From: an uncultured Gammaproteobacteria bacterium | Lineage (GTDB): Bacteria > Pseudomonadota > Gammaproteobacteria > Steroidobacterales > XN24 | NCBI GenBank assembly: GCA_937924335.1 | Contig: CALDWW010000011.1 | Span: forward strand, 62,001 to 126,000 | Length of the DNA: 64,000 bases | Direction: 5' to 3' | In this document: positions 34,249 through 42,049 of the stretch, in pieces | How positions within the stretch are numbered: position 1 is the stretch's first letter | How the letters are laid out: the number at the start of each line of letters is the position of its first letter | Position numbers and translations under genes: made by a program | Notes under the pieces: model-generated | Database searches by the model: none | What the model was told of the DNA's origin: nothing | The model's input: the letters and a program-made list of their open reading frames with translations, nothing else

Positions 34249-35255
34249 AGAAACCGCTCCCGCGTCATCGCCAGCCATTCCAGCGCCGTACCCGCCAGCA
34301 GGCGATCACGCACCTCCGGCGAAAGGTCCATTGACTCGATGAGCATGCCCGGCACCTGTTCTCCGAGCGGGAAGGGATAGTCGCTGCCCAGCGCGATCGA
34401 CTCGGCGCCCATCAGCTTGATCATGTAGTGCAGCATATCGGGGTCGTGCACCAGCGAGTCCACGTAGAAGCGTCCCAGGTAGTCGCGGGGATTGTGTTCG
34501 TTATCGACGGCGCACAGATCGGGCCTGACGTTGAATCCATGTTCAATGCGGCCCAGGGTCGCCGGGAATGCGCCGCCGCCGTGAGCGAATGCGATACGCA
34601 GGTCAGGGAGCCTCTCCAGCACTCCGCCGAAGATCATCGAGCAGATAGACAACGAAGTCTCGGCCGGCATGCCGACCAGCCAGGGCAGCCAGTACTTGGA
34701 CATCCGTTCCCGTCCGAGCATCTCCCAGGGATGGACGAACACCGCGGCCCCGATGGAGGCGGCGGCTTCCAGGATCGGTACCACCTTGGGATGGTCAAGG
34801 TTCATGCCGTTGACATGCGACCCGATCTCGATGCCGGCCAAGCCGAGCCCGTGGACGCAGCGTTCAATCTCGCGAGCGGCCAGGTCCGGGTCCTGCATCG
34901 GTACCGTACCCAGTCCGACGAAGCGCCGCGGGTGTTCTGCACAGACGCCGGCGATGTGATCATTGAGTAGCTTCGCGAGGTCCAGCGTGTCCTGGGGCTT
35001 GGCCCAGTAGCTGAACATGATGGGCACCGTGGACAGGACCTGAACCTGCACCCGGTGATCCGCACAGTCCTGCAGCCTGATCCCGGCGTCGAAGCAGTTC
35101 GGCTCAACCGATCTGAAGAAACTGCCGTCCAGCGTCATGTGCGCGCAGCCGGTGCCATGACGTTCCAGCTGGACCCATCCTCCATACCCGTACCGTTCCT
35201 GCAGGTCCGGCCAGTCCGGCGGCAGGATGTGAGTGTGGATGTCGATCTTCAGCAT
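34245..35255 (-). CDS. nbaD: 2-amino-3-carboxymuconate-6-semialdehyde decarboxylase
   Basis: Zn-dependent amidohydrolase-fold decarboxylase (ACMSD) that removes the carboxylate from the 3-HAO product and diverts it from quinolinate and NAD synthesis. The 336-residue protein has metal ligands in KIDIHTHILPPDWPD (His at about 7 and 9), His in AAVFVHPWEMLGRE (about 174) and Asp in LGSDYPFPLGE (about 291), plus the second-shell His in AFAHGGGAFPATLGR. It is the normal length. It lies 14 bp after the dioxygenase gene and overlaps kynB by 4 nt. Confidence 0.96.
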   Translation of the reverse strand: MLKIDIHTHILPPDWPDLQERYGYGGWVQLERHGTGCAHMTLDGSFFRSVEPNCFDAGIRLQDCADHRVQVQVLSTVPIMFSYWAKPQDTLDLAKLLNDHIAGVCAEHPRRFVGLGTVPMQDPDLAAREIERCVHGLGLAGIEIGSHVNGMNLDHPKVVPILEAAASIGAAVFVHPWEMLGRERMSKYWLPWLVGMPAETSLSICSMIFGGVLERLPDLRIAFAHGGGAFPATLGRIEHGFNVRPDLCAVDNEHNPRDYLGRFYVDSLVHDPDMLHYMIKLMGAESIALGSDYPFPLGEQVPGMLIESMDLSPEVRDRLLAGTALEWLAMTRERFL

Positions 35256-35269
35256 GACGTGATCCGGAT

Positions 35270-35800
35270 TCAGTCTGCGCCCGCTCCGACCGGTGGCGCC
35301 ATCACCTCGCCGCAGGCGTCACAGCACAGGTGATCGGAGTCGCCGTAGAAGCGCTCGAAGATGGGTGGTAGCTGGGCGACGATGTCGCTGACGTGCAGAT
35401 ACTCCTCGTAGAGCTTGTGTCCGCAGCCATCGCAGAACCACATGAAGCCGTCTTCCTCGTCCGCGCGGCGTTTGCGTTCGATGACCAGTCCGGCGGTATC
35501 CGCGAAACGTTGCGGGGAGTGGGGTACCTCTGCCGGAAGCAGCAGCATCTCGCCCTCGCGGATCGGCACGTCGATGATGCGACCGTCCTGGACAGTCTTC
35601 AGGAGCATGTCCCCCTCGATCTGGTAGAACAGCTCCTCACCAGGATCCCAATGATAGTCGGTACGGCTGTTCGGTCCGCCCACGACCATGACGATGAACT
35701 CCGAGTCCTGGAAGACTACCTGGTTGCAGACCGGCGGTCGCAGCCGGTCTCGATGGTCCTCGATCCACTGCAGGAAGTTGAAGGTGGTTAGCGGCTGCAT
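35270..35800 (-). CDS. nbaC: 3-hydroxyanthranilate 3,4-dioxygenase
   Basis: Fe(II) cupin extradiol dioxygenase opening 3-hydroxyanthranilate to 2-amino-3-carboxymuconate semialdehyde. The 176-residue protein has the iron ligands in DYHWDPGEELFYQ (His51, Glu57) and in AEVPHSPQRF (His95). A C-terminal rubredoxin-like second metal site is present: CDGC near residue 125 and CDAC near residue 163, the bacterial form of the enzyme. It lies 4 bp downstream of the deaminase gene, so it is firmly within the operon. Confidence 0.96.
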   Translation of the reverse strand: MQPLTTFNFLQWIEDHRDRLRPPVCNQVVFQDSEFIVMVVGGPNSRTDYHWDPGEELFYQIEGDMLLKTVQDGRIIDVPIREGEMLLLPAEVPHSPQRFADTAGLVIERKRRADEEDGFMWFCDGCGHKLYEEYLHVSDIVAQLPPIFERFYGDSDHLCCDACGEVMAPPVGAGAD

Positions 35801-35804
35801 CTCT

Positions 35805-36233
35805 CTAGCCCTCTATGGTCGCGATGCACTTCAGCTCAATCGCAATAGGCGTGGGCAGGCTCTTTACCTCGACGGTAGTGCGGCATGGCTGGTTATCTGC
35901 GAAGTATTCCGCGTACAGCCGGTTGTAGGTCTCGAAATCCTCGCTCATGTGAGTCAGGAACACGGTTACGTCCACCAGTTGATCCCAGGACGAACCGGCT
36001 TCCTCGAGTACCTGCCTGACGTTCTCGAACACCGAGCGGCACTGGAGCGCGATATCACGCCCAATGATCCTGCCGTGAGCATCTCTTTCGACGCCGGGAA
36101 TGACCTTCTCGCCACGGGTCCGCGGCCCAATACCCGACAGGAACAGGAGATCGCCGACACGCCGTGCATGGGGATAGCTGCCAACCGGTTCGGGCGCCCC
36201 TGTTGCTCTGATGATGTGTCGTTCCCCTTTCAC
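35805..36233 (-). CDS. nbaF: RidA-family 2-aminomuconate deaminase
   Basis: A 142-residue RidA/YjgF-fold protein. GAPEPVGSYPHARRVGDLLF and LSGIGPRTRG (about residues 12-41) are typical of the 2-aminomuconate deaminase branch (AmnD/NbaF), which releases ammonia from 2-aminomuconate to give 4-oxalocrotonate. It is longer than generic RidA imine deaminases (about 128). GTG start with GGAG about 8 nt upstream. Placement directly before 3-HAO and ACMSD supports the catabolic role over housekeeping imine removal. The 83 bp upstream to the SDR gene could hold a promoter, but I see no convincing one. Confidence 0.85.
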   Translation of the reverse strand: MKGERHIIRATGAPEPVGSYPHARRVGDLLFLSGIGPRTRGEKVIPGVERDAHGRIIGRDIALQCRSVFENVRQVLEEAGSSWDQLVDVTVFLTHMSEDFETYNRLYAEYFADNQPCRTTVEVKSLPTPIAIELKCIATIEG

Positions 36234-36316
36234 TCGACTCTCCTCTCAGAAGCAAGCGTATGTGCCTATTCGTCGCCGGGTCGTTGGCCAAACTGTCTCG
36301 CTTGTAATGGCCCCTC

Positions 36317-37102
36317 TCAAAGGCTGGCGATCAGTCCGCCATCTACCGGCAGGTTGATGCCATTGACATACGCTGCTGCGGGCGAAGCCAGGAAGACGAT
36401 CGCCGCGGCGATCTCCTGTGGCTCGGCGAAGCGGCCCGCCGGTACTCTCATTCGCGCCTGCTGGCGCACTGTATCAACTGAATCTCCGGACGCCTCCGCG
36501 CGTTTCTCGAAGAAATATTCGAGACGCTCAGTCGCGGTGAAGCCCGGCAGCACGTTGTTGACGGTGATACCGAATGGCCCCAGCTCGCGCGATAGCGTTT
36601 TCGCCCAGCTGGCGACGGCGCCACGTATCGTATTGGACACGCCCAGGCCCGGGATCGGCTCTTTTACCGAAGTCGAGATGATGTTCACGATGCGCCCGTA
36701 GCCCGACGCCTTCATCTCGGGCAACAGTGCGCGAAGGATGGTCTGGTTGGCGACGAGATGCTGACGGAATGCAGATTCGAATGCCGTGACTTCTGCCTGC
36801 GATGCAGTCCCGGCCGGCGGTCCGCCAGAGTTGTTCACGACAATGTGTACGGCGCCGGATCGCGCGAGTCCGGCCAGCCGTGACTCGACACCCGGAGAGT
36901 CATCGAAGTCGACCTGGAGGGATTCGTGTTCCTGCCCTGCCGGTCGCGGCAACCCGGCCACGACCTGGTCCAGCCGGTGTCCGTCACGGGCTGCAACGAT
37001 CACCCGGGCGCCAGCCCCGGATAGCGCTTCGGCGGTCGCCTTACCGATACCGCGGCTTGCGCCACATACCAAAGCCCGCCTGCCTGTTAGCTCCAAGCTC
37101 AT
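36317..37102 (-). CDS. SDR-family oxidoreductase with divergent active site
   Basis: A 261-residue short-chain dehydrogenase fold. The cofactor motif GASRGIGKATAEAL (about residues 14-27) and NNSGG (about 90-94) are intact. The catalytic Ser is retained (Ser143), but the canonical YxxxK is replaced: the Tyr position is Ser156 and the Lys position is Arg160 (PGLGVSNTIRG). This subgroup exists among FabG-like proteins, but its chemistry is unclear. It is the first gene of the kynurenine series on the minus strand, 83 bp ahead of the deaminase. It is not the expected 2-aminomuconate-semialdehyde dehydrogenase, which is an ALDH-family enzyme. Confidence 0.85.
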   Translation of the reverse strand: MSLELTGRRALVCGASRGIGKATAEALSGAGARVIVAARDGHRLDQVVAGLPRPAGQEHESLQVDFDDSPGVESRLAGLARSGAVHIVVNNSGGPPAGTASQAEVTAFESAFRQHLVANQTILRALLPEMKASGYGRIVNIISTSVKEPIPGLGVSNTIRGAVASWAKTLSRELGPFGITVNNVLPGFTATERLEYFFEKRAEASGDSVDTVRQQARMRVPAGRFAEPQEIAAAIVFLASPAAAYVNGINLPVDGGLIASL

Positions 37103-37165
37103 ATATCCATCGATCGCCAGTGACCGTCCAGAGGCTATTCTAGCCCATGCATCCCACCCGGCATT

Positions 37166-37996
37166 TCACCGTGGTATCTGTGATTGCTTGCAGCGCAGGC
37201 TGATCCGCTTGATGGACTTGGAAGAGAGCTTCAGGGCCGTCATAGAGCCGCCCCAGATGCACCCGGTATCAAGTGGGAAGACGTTCTTGTCTGTTATTGG
37301 ACCCAGCGTCGACCAATGGCCGAACACGATGCGGATCTTCTTGTTTTCCCGGTCCGGGACCCGAAACCAGGGCATGAACCTCCGATCGCGGTGACTGGGA
37401 CGACCACTGCGTGTCAGTTCCAGGCGGCCGTGTTTGTCGCAGTAACGCATCCGGGTGAAACAGTTGGTGATGTAACGCAGGCGTCTCCAACCGCGCAGCT
37501 TACGGGACCAGCGGTTGGGATTATTTCCATACATGCGCTTGAGAAATGCGCGGCAGCGGCTGCCCTGCAGTACGCTTTCGAGCTCCTCCGCAGCGTCCAG
37601 CGCGGTGGTCAGGTCCCATTGAGGCGACAGGCCGGCATGGGCAAGGGCGAATCCGAGTTTCTTGTCGTAGTGCATCATCGGCCGATGCCGCAGCCAGTCA
37701 AGCAGGTCGTCACGGTCCTTGGCGGCAAGCACGTTATCGAGTGTGTCTTTCGAACGCAGCCGTCGAGGAAACTGTGCCACTGCAAGCAAGTGCAGGTCGT
37801 GATTGCCAAGGACGGTGATGGCGCTGTCGCCGAGGTCGCGCACATAGCGGAGTACTTTCAGGGACTTCGGTCCCCGATTGACCAGGTCGCCGGTGAACCA
37901 GACTGTGTCTTTGCCGGGATCGAACTCGATCTTGTCCAGAAGTGCTCTCAGCGGCTCATAACATCCCTGCACGTCACCGATCGCGTAGACCGCCAT
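37166..37996 (-). CDS. apaH: Bis(5'-nucleosyl)-tetraphosphatase, symmetrical
   Basis: Hydrolyses Ap4A to two ADP and removes Np4 caps from RNA; a PPP-type metallophosphatase. The 276-residue product has the metal-binding motifs YAIGDVQGC (Asp/His set), WFTGDLVNRGP and VLGNHDLHL, and the distal His in FALAHAGLSPQWD. The start at MAVYAIGDVQG is family-standard; the frame upstream overlaps apaG. It follows apaG by 10 bp, as in E. coli. It is the last gene of the lptD-surA-pdxA-rsmA-uspA-apaG-apaH series. Confidence 0.96.
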   Translation of the reverse strand: MAVYAIGDVQGCYEPLRALLDKIEFDPGKDTVWFTGDLVNRGPKSLKVLRYVRDLGDSAITVLGNHDLHLLAVAQFPRRLRSKDTLDNVLAAKDRDDLLDWLRHRPMMHYDKKLGFALAHAGLSPQWDLTTALDAAEELESVLQGSRCRAFLKRMYGNNPNRWSRKLRGWRRLRYITNCFTRMRYCDKHGRLELTRSGRPSHRDRRFMPWFRVPDRENKKIRIVFGHWSTLGPITDKNVFPLDTGCIWGGSMTALKLSSKSIKRISLRCKQSQIPR

Positions 37997-38006
37997 TCCG
38001 GGATGA

Positions 38007-38384
38007 TCAGTGCAGCACGCCGGGGACGGCGAGCGTGAACGCGGCGATGGGCGCTTCGAACGGCTGCCCACGTCCGTCTAACAGGTGGTAAGTGCCCCTC
38101 ATCGAACCGACCGGAGTCTCGAGGATGGCGCCGCTGGTGTAGCGGAATCCCTCACCCGGTCTCAGAGTCGGTTTCTCGCCGACGACCCCCTCACCCTCTA
38201 CTTCGCTGATCTCGCCGTTCGCGTCGGTGATAATCCAGTGACGCGAGATCAACTGCGCCACTTCGTCGCCCTCGTTGTGGATCGTGACCGTATACGCGAA
38301 GACGTACCGGCGCTCCTGGGGAACGGACTGGTGAGCAACGTACTGCGTGTCTACGTGCACGCGGATGTAGCCTTCTGCGGGCAT
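38007..38384 (-). CDS. apaG: ApaG domain protein
   Basis: A 125-residue single ApaG (immunoglobulin-like) domain. The conserved FAYTVTIHNEGDEVAQLISR (about residues 29-48), HWIITDANG and GVVGEKPTLRPGEGFRYTSG (about 66-85), and MRGTYHL are all present. The function is not settled: mutants in enteric bacteria affect Co/Mg efflux, and the protein may bind nucleotide-type ligands. It is placed as usual just ahead of apaH; the unusual feature is the universal stress protein gene between it and rsmA. Confidence 0.95.
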   Translation of the reverse strand: MPAEGYIRVHVDTQYVAHQSVPQERRYVFAYTVTIHNEGDEVAQLISRHWIITDANGEISEVEGEGVVGEKPTLRPGEGFRYTSGAILETPVGSMRGTYHLLDGRGQPFEAPIAAFTLAVPGVLH

Positions 38385-38402
38385 GCTTCGGCGAGTCGGC
38401 CT

Positions 38403-38837
38403 TTACTCGCTGAGCCGGATCGCCAGCACGTCGCACGGCGCGGCGTGGAGGATCGTGTCCTCCGTTAGGTTAAGAAGCACGGCGACCCCATGACGTTCCC
38501 GGCTGCCCAGGATGACAAGGTCGGCGCTGATCTCTTCGGCCACCCGCACCACCTCCGATTTAATAGTGCCGTTCTCCACCCGCCGATCGACCCCGGGCAT
38601 GCCAGTGCGCTCGGCCAGATCGTCCAGTCTGCGCCGGGCACCTTCGACGAGTTCGTCCTCGATATCGACTGCCGGGAGCAGCGCCTCTCCCATAGGTTCC
38701 ACCGGGACATACTCCACGACATGCAAAAGGCTCATCTCCGCCTGGAAAGCATTGGCGATGACCTGCGCCCGGTTGACCACGAGTTCACTGTGTTCGCTGA
38801 GATCGACAGCGACGAGCACGCGTTTATAGTCGGACAT
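38403..38837 (-). CDS. Universal stress protein, UspA type
   Basis: A 144-residue single Usp domain beginning RVLVAVDLSEHSELVVNRAQ. The C-terminal nucleotide loop reads LGSRERHGVAVLLNLTEDT and departs from the G-2x-G-9x-G(S/T) motif of ATP-binding Usp proteins, so this one is probably of the non-ATP-binding UspA class. A GGGAGG ribosome site lies 8 nt before the ATG, and a -10-like TATACT (complement of 38884-38889) suggests it may have its own promoter besides read-through from rsmA. It separates rsmA from apaG. Confidence 0.9.
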   Translation of the reverse strand: MSDYKRVLVAVDLSEHSELVVNRAQVIANAFQAEMSLLHVVEYVPVEPMGEALLPAVDIEDELVEGARRRLDDLAERTGMPGVDRRVENGTIKSEVVRVAEEISADLVILGSRERHGVAVLLNLTEDTILHAAPCDVLAIRLSE

Positions 38838-38903
38838 ATGAGCTGCCTCCCTTGCCGGATGCGACGGCCGGCCTCCTGCTCAGAGTATAGGGGATTTGCC
38901 GTC

Positions 38904-39698
38904 TCATCCAGCGCCTGACTGTATATCGCAGCTCGCCGCCAGCAGGGCGAACTGCGCAGGCGTCAGGGTTTCGGGACGACTGCCCGGATCACAATCGGCT
39001 GCGATCATCGTCTCTACCGATACCATGCCTTTCAGTGCATTCCGAAGCGTCTTCCGGCGCATCGAGAAAGCCCGGTTGACGATAGCCGCGAATGCGTCCG
39101 GCCGCGGGTTCGGAAACGGGGCGCTGGTCCAGGGCGTCAGCCGGGCCATGGAAGAGTGCACACGCGGCGGCGGACGGAATGCGCCGGGACCGATGTCGAA
39201 CAGTCGCTCGACGCGGCAACAGGCCGCCAGCATGACGGTGAGCCGGCCATACTTGCGCGAGCCGGGGGCTGCGGCCATGCGCTCGACAACCTCGCGTTGA
39301 AGCATGAAGTGCATATCGCGGATCACCTCTCCCTGGCGCAGGAGATGGAACAGCAGCGGTGTCGATATGTTGTAGGGGAGATTGCCGACGATGCGCAGGG
39401 CCGACCCGGCCGGTGCCAGAGTAGCGAATTCGAAACGCAGCGCATCGGCATTGTGGAGCCGGAGGTGACCGTGGGACTTGCAGCGACTTTCAAGCGAGCG
39501 GATGACGTCGCGGTCGATTTCGATCGCGTCTATCGTGTCTACCCGATCCAGCAACGGGATAGTGAGGGCGCCCTCGCCGGGTCCAATTTCGACTATCAGA
39601 TCACCAGATGCGGGGGCGATAGAGGCAATGATCTTCTGGATTACGCCCGGGTCGTGCAGGAAGTGCTGACCGAAGCGTTTCCTCGGGCGGTGGCTCAA
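38904..39698 (-). CDS. rsmA: 16S rRNA dimethyladenosine transferase RsmA (KsgA)
   Basis: Dimethylates A1518 and A1519 in helix 45 of 16S rRNA, a late step of 30S maturation. The 264-residue product has the N-terminal KRFGQHFLHDPGVIQKI, SAM motif I LIVEIGPGEGALTIPLL (about residues 34-50) and the catalytic motif IV NLPYNISTPLLFHLL (about 108-122). The start overlaps the pdxA stop by 4 nt. The normal surA-pdxA-rsmA order is kept. Confidence 0.97.
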   Translation of the reverse strand: MSHRPRKRFGQHFLHDPGVIQKIIASIAPASGDLIVEIGPGEGALTIPLLDRVDTIDAIEIDRDVIRSLESRCKSHGHLRLHNADALRFEFATLAPAGSALRIVGNLPYNISTPLLFHLLRQGEVIRDMHFMLQREVVERMAAAPGSRKYGRLTVMLAACCRVERLFDIGPGAFRPPPRVHSSMARLTPWTSAPFPNPRPDAFAAIVNRAFSMRRKTLRNALKGMVSVETMIAADCDPGSRPETLTPAQFALLAASCDIQSGAG

Positions 39699-40684
39699 CG
39701 GTGCTCACCCTTGGCCAGAGTGGCGGCGAGGCTCAAGGCCTGCAGCAGGCTGCCGGAGTCTGCGCGGCCGGTCCCGGCGAGTTCCAGGGCAGTGCCGTGG
39801 TCCACCGATGTGCGGATGATCGGCAGGCCCAGGGTGACATTCACGGCCTGTCCGAATCCGCTGTATTTAAGTACGGGAAGACCCTGGTCGTGATACATGG
39901 CCAGGACTGCAGTCGCTCCGGACAGGTGCCGCGGCGTGAACACCGTGTCCGCCGGCAGTGGCCCGTCAACAATGATGCCGCGTTTGCGGGCCTCGTCCAG
40001 AGCGGGTCCGATGATCTCGATCTCTTCCCGCCCGAGATGTCCGCCTTCGCCGGCGTGAGGATTGAGTCCACAGACCAGGATGCGCGGGGAGGCGAGCCCA
40101 AAGCGACGGCGCAGATCCCTGTCCAGGATCGTCAGCGTCCGGGTAATGCGATCGTTCGATATCGCACCCGGCACCTGCGAGAGCGGTAGATGGGTGGTGA
40201 CCAGCGCAACCTTGAGAGACTCGCTGACCAGCATCATGACCGGTAGCTCGGCGCCGGTGAGGCGGGCCAGAAACTCCGTGTGACCACTGAACTCTATGCC
40301 GGCTTCATTGATGATGGCCTTGTGCACCGGTCCGGTTGTCATGGCGTCCCAGCGCCCCGCAGCGCATTCGCGAGCGCTGATCTCCAGGCTCCGGAGCACT
40401 GCGGCGGCATTCTCGCGATCCGGGCAGCCGGATTCGACCGGGTTGCTGAGCGGCACGTGGCAGACGGACAGGCTGCCGCAACGATGTTCAGGGATCTCGT
40501 CCGGATCCTGGCGGATTTCCAGGCCGACTCCGAGGGCCAGTGCCCTGTGCCGGAGCATGTCCGCATCGGCCACCACGATCAGCCGCAGCGGCAGGTCCCT
40601 GGTTGCGAGACCGACGGCAAGGTCTGGTCCGATGCCGGCCGGTTCGCCGGGCGTGAGGGCAACGATCGGAGATCCCTTGTTCAT
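39695..40684 (-). CDS. pdxA: 4-hydroxythreonine-4-phosphate dehydrogenase PdxA
   Basis: NAD-dependent oxidation of 4-phosphohydroxy-threonine in the DXP-dependent pyridoxal phosphate pathway. The 329-residue protein has the three metal-binding His motifs: FSGHTEFLARLTG, GLNPHAGEGGHLG and AMYHDQGLPVLKY. The N terminus IVALTPGEPAGIGPDL is typical. It lies 45 bp downstream of surA and overlaps rsmA by 4 nt. The product supplies PLP for GcvPB and KynU elsewhere in the window. Confidence 0.97.
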   Translation of the reverse strand: MNKGSPIVALTPGEPAGIGPDLAVGLATRDLPLRLIVVADADMLRHRALALGVGLEIRQDPDEIPEHRCGSLSVCHVPLSNPVESGCPDRENAAAVLRSLEISARECAAGRWDAMTTGPVHKAIINEAGIEFSGHTEFLARLTGAELPVMMLVSESLKVALVTTHLPLSQVPGAISNDRITRTLTILDRDLRRRFGLASPRILVCGLNPHAGEGGHLGREEIEIIGPALDEARKRGIIVDGPLPADTVFTPRHLSGATAVLAMYHDQGLPVLKYSGFGQAVNVTLGLPIIRTSVDHGTALELAGTGRADSGSLLQALSLAATLAKGEHR

Positions 40685-40729
40685 GCGACGCGCACGCCAG
40701 CCGCCGGATTCCTCACCCGTATGCGGAGG

Positions 40730-42031
40730 CTAGCCGCGGAGCTCCACGTAGGCCTCGTCACGTAACTGACGCAGCCATATCTCGGTTTCCTGTTCGCGTT
40801 TGCTTGCACGGATGGCCTCGATGGCCCGCGATCGCTGGACCTCTTCGGTGGTGTCACGCTCTTGCCGGTCTATCAGTTCGACGATATGCCAGCCGAATTC
40901 GGTCCGGAAGGGTTCGCTGACCTGACCTGGCTGCAGCGCGGCCACCTCTTCCTCGAACACCGGGACGAATGTCCCCGGGGTGTTCCAGCCGAGGTCACCG
41001 CCAAGCGGGCCGGAGCCGGGATCGTCGGACTCGAGCCGGGCGACATCATTGAAGTCCTCACCATCCTCAACGATACGCACCCGGATCCGCTCCAGCTTCG
41101 ACTTGATCGCCCGATCGTCGAGGATTTCGTCCGGCCTGAGCAGGATGTGGCGGGTGTGGTGTTGAAGCTCGATAACCCGGTCCGAACCACGGACATCGTT
41201 GAGCTTCAGCACATGCACGCCGCTGGGGCTGCGGATCGGAGGTGATATATCGCCCGGCTGCATGTCACGCACCACGTCGAAGAAGACCGGAGGAAGCTGC
41301 GCGCCGCGGCGCCAGCCGAGACGCCCACCATCCAGGGCATTCTGACCGTCGGAGTAGGCCACCGCCGATTCTGCGAATTCCGCTCCCGCGACCAGTTGCT
41401 GGTGAATCTCCTCCGCTTTCTGTTCCGCTGCCTCGACCTCCTCTGGCGACGGAACCTGGCCGAGTGCAATGAGTATGTGCGAAATGTCATAGTCGATCTG
41501 ATCGCCCATGCTCGACTCCTGGCGCTGCAGGAATCGCTCGATCTCGCGCTCCGAGACGGAGATTCGGGCAATGACGTCCCTTTGCATGAGAGCGTCCAGG
41601 ATCATGTCGTTACGCATGTCCTCGCGATACTGGGAGTAGTCGATGCCCTGGGAGCTGAGCGCATTCGGCAACTGGGAGAGTGAAATACCATTACGTTGAG
41701 CGACTTGCTGAAGGGTCTGGTTCAACATCTGGTCGGGCACCCGGATGCCGAGCCGCTGGGCGCGTTGTAGTTGCACCTCCTGGACGATAAGTTGTTCCAG
41801 GACCTGCTGTTCGATGACGTCGCGAGGAGGCAACTGGGTCCTTTGCTCGCGAAGCTGGTCAACGACGAGTCTGATCTTGGATTCGATCTGGCTCTGCAGG
41901 ATGATGCCTTCATTGACGACTGCCGCGATGCGATCCAGCAGAACGCCGTCTTCGCTAAGGCCTTGCGTGGATTGAGCGAGGGCGACCTGATTGGCCGAGG
42001 CCGCGAAAATCGCGATCATAAGCTTGCGCAT
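40730..42031 (-). CDS. surA: Periplasmic chaperone / peptidyl-prolyl isomerase SurA
   Basis: Chaperone for beta-barrel outer-membrane proteins, including LptD. The 433-residue product has a signal peptide (about residues 1-19), the SurA N-domain (about 25-150, with VLLDRIAAVVNEGIILQSQI) and two parvulin domains (about 170-275 and 285-385). Typical parvulin elements are seen in LGWRRGAQLPPVF and LGWNTPGTFVPVFEE. The C-terminal helix closes the core. It follows lptD by 18 bp; the pair lptD-surA is classical. Confidence 0.96.
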   Translation of the reverse strand: MRKLMIAIFAASANQVALAQSTQGLSEDGVLLDRIAAVVNEGIILQSQIESKIRLVVDQLREQRTQLPPRDVIEQQVLEQLIVQEVQLQRAQRLGIRVPDQMLNQTLQQVAQRNGISLSQLPNALSSQGIDYSQYREDMRNDMILDALMQRDVIARISVSEREIERFLQRQESSMGDQIDYDISHILIALGQVPSPEEVEAAEQKAEEIHQQLVAGAEFAESAVAYSDGQNALDGGRLGWRRGAQLPPVFFDVVRDMQPGDISPPIRSPSGVHVLKLNDVRGSDRVIELQHHTRHILLRPDEILDDRAIKSKLERIRVRIVEDGEDFNDVARLESDDPGSGPLGGDLGWNTPGTFVPVFEEEVAALQPGQVSEPFRTEFGWHIVELIDRQERDTTEEVQRSRAIEAIRASKREQETEIWLRQLRDEAYVELRG

Positions 42032-42049
42032 AGTCTTGAATACAGGGGG

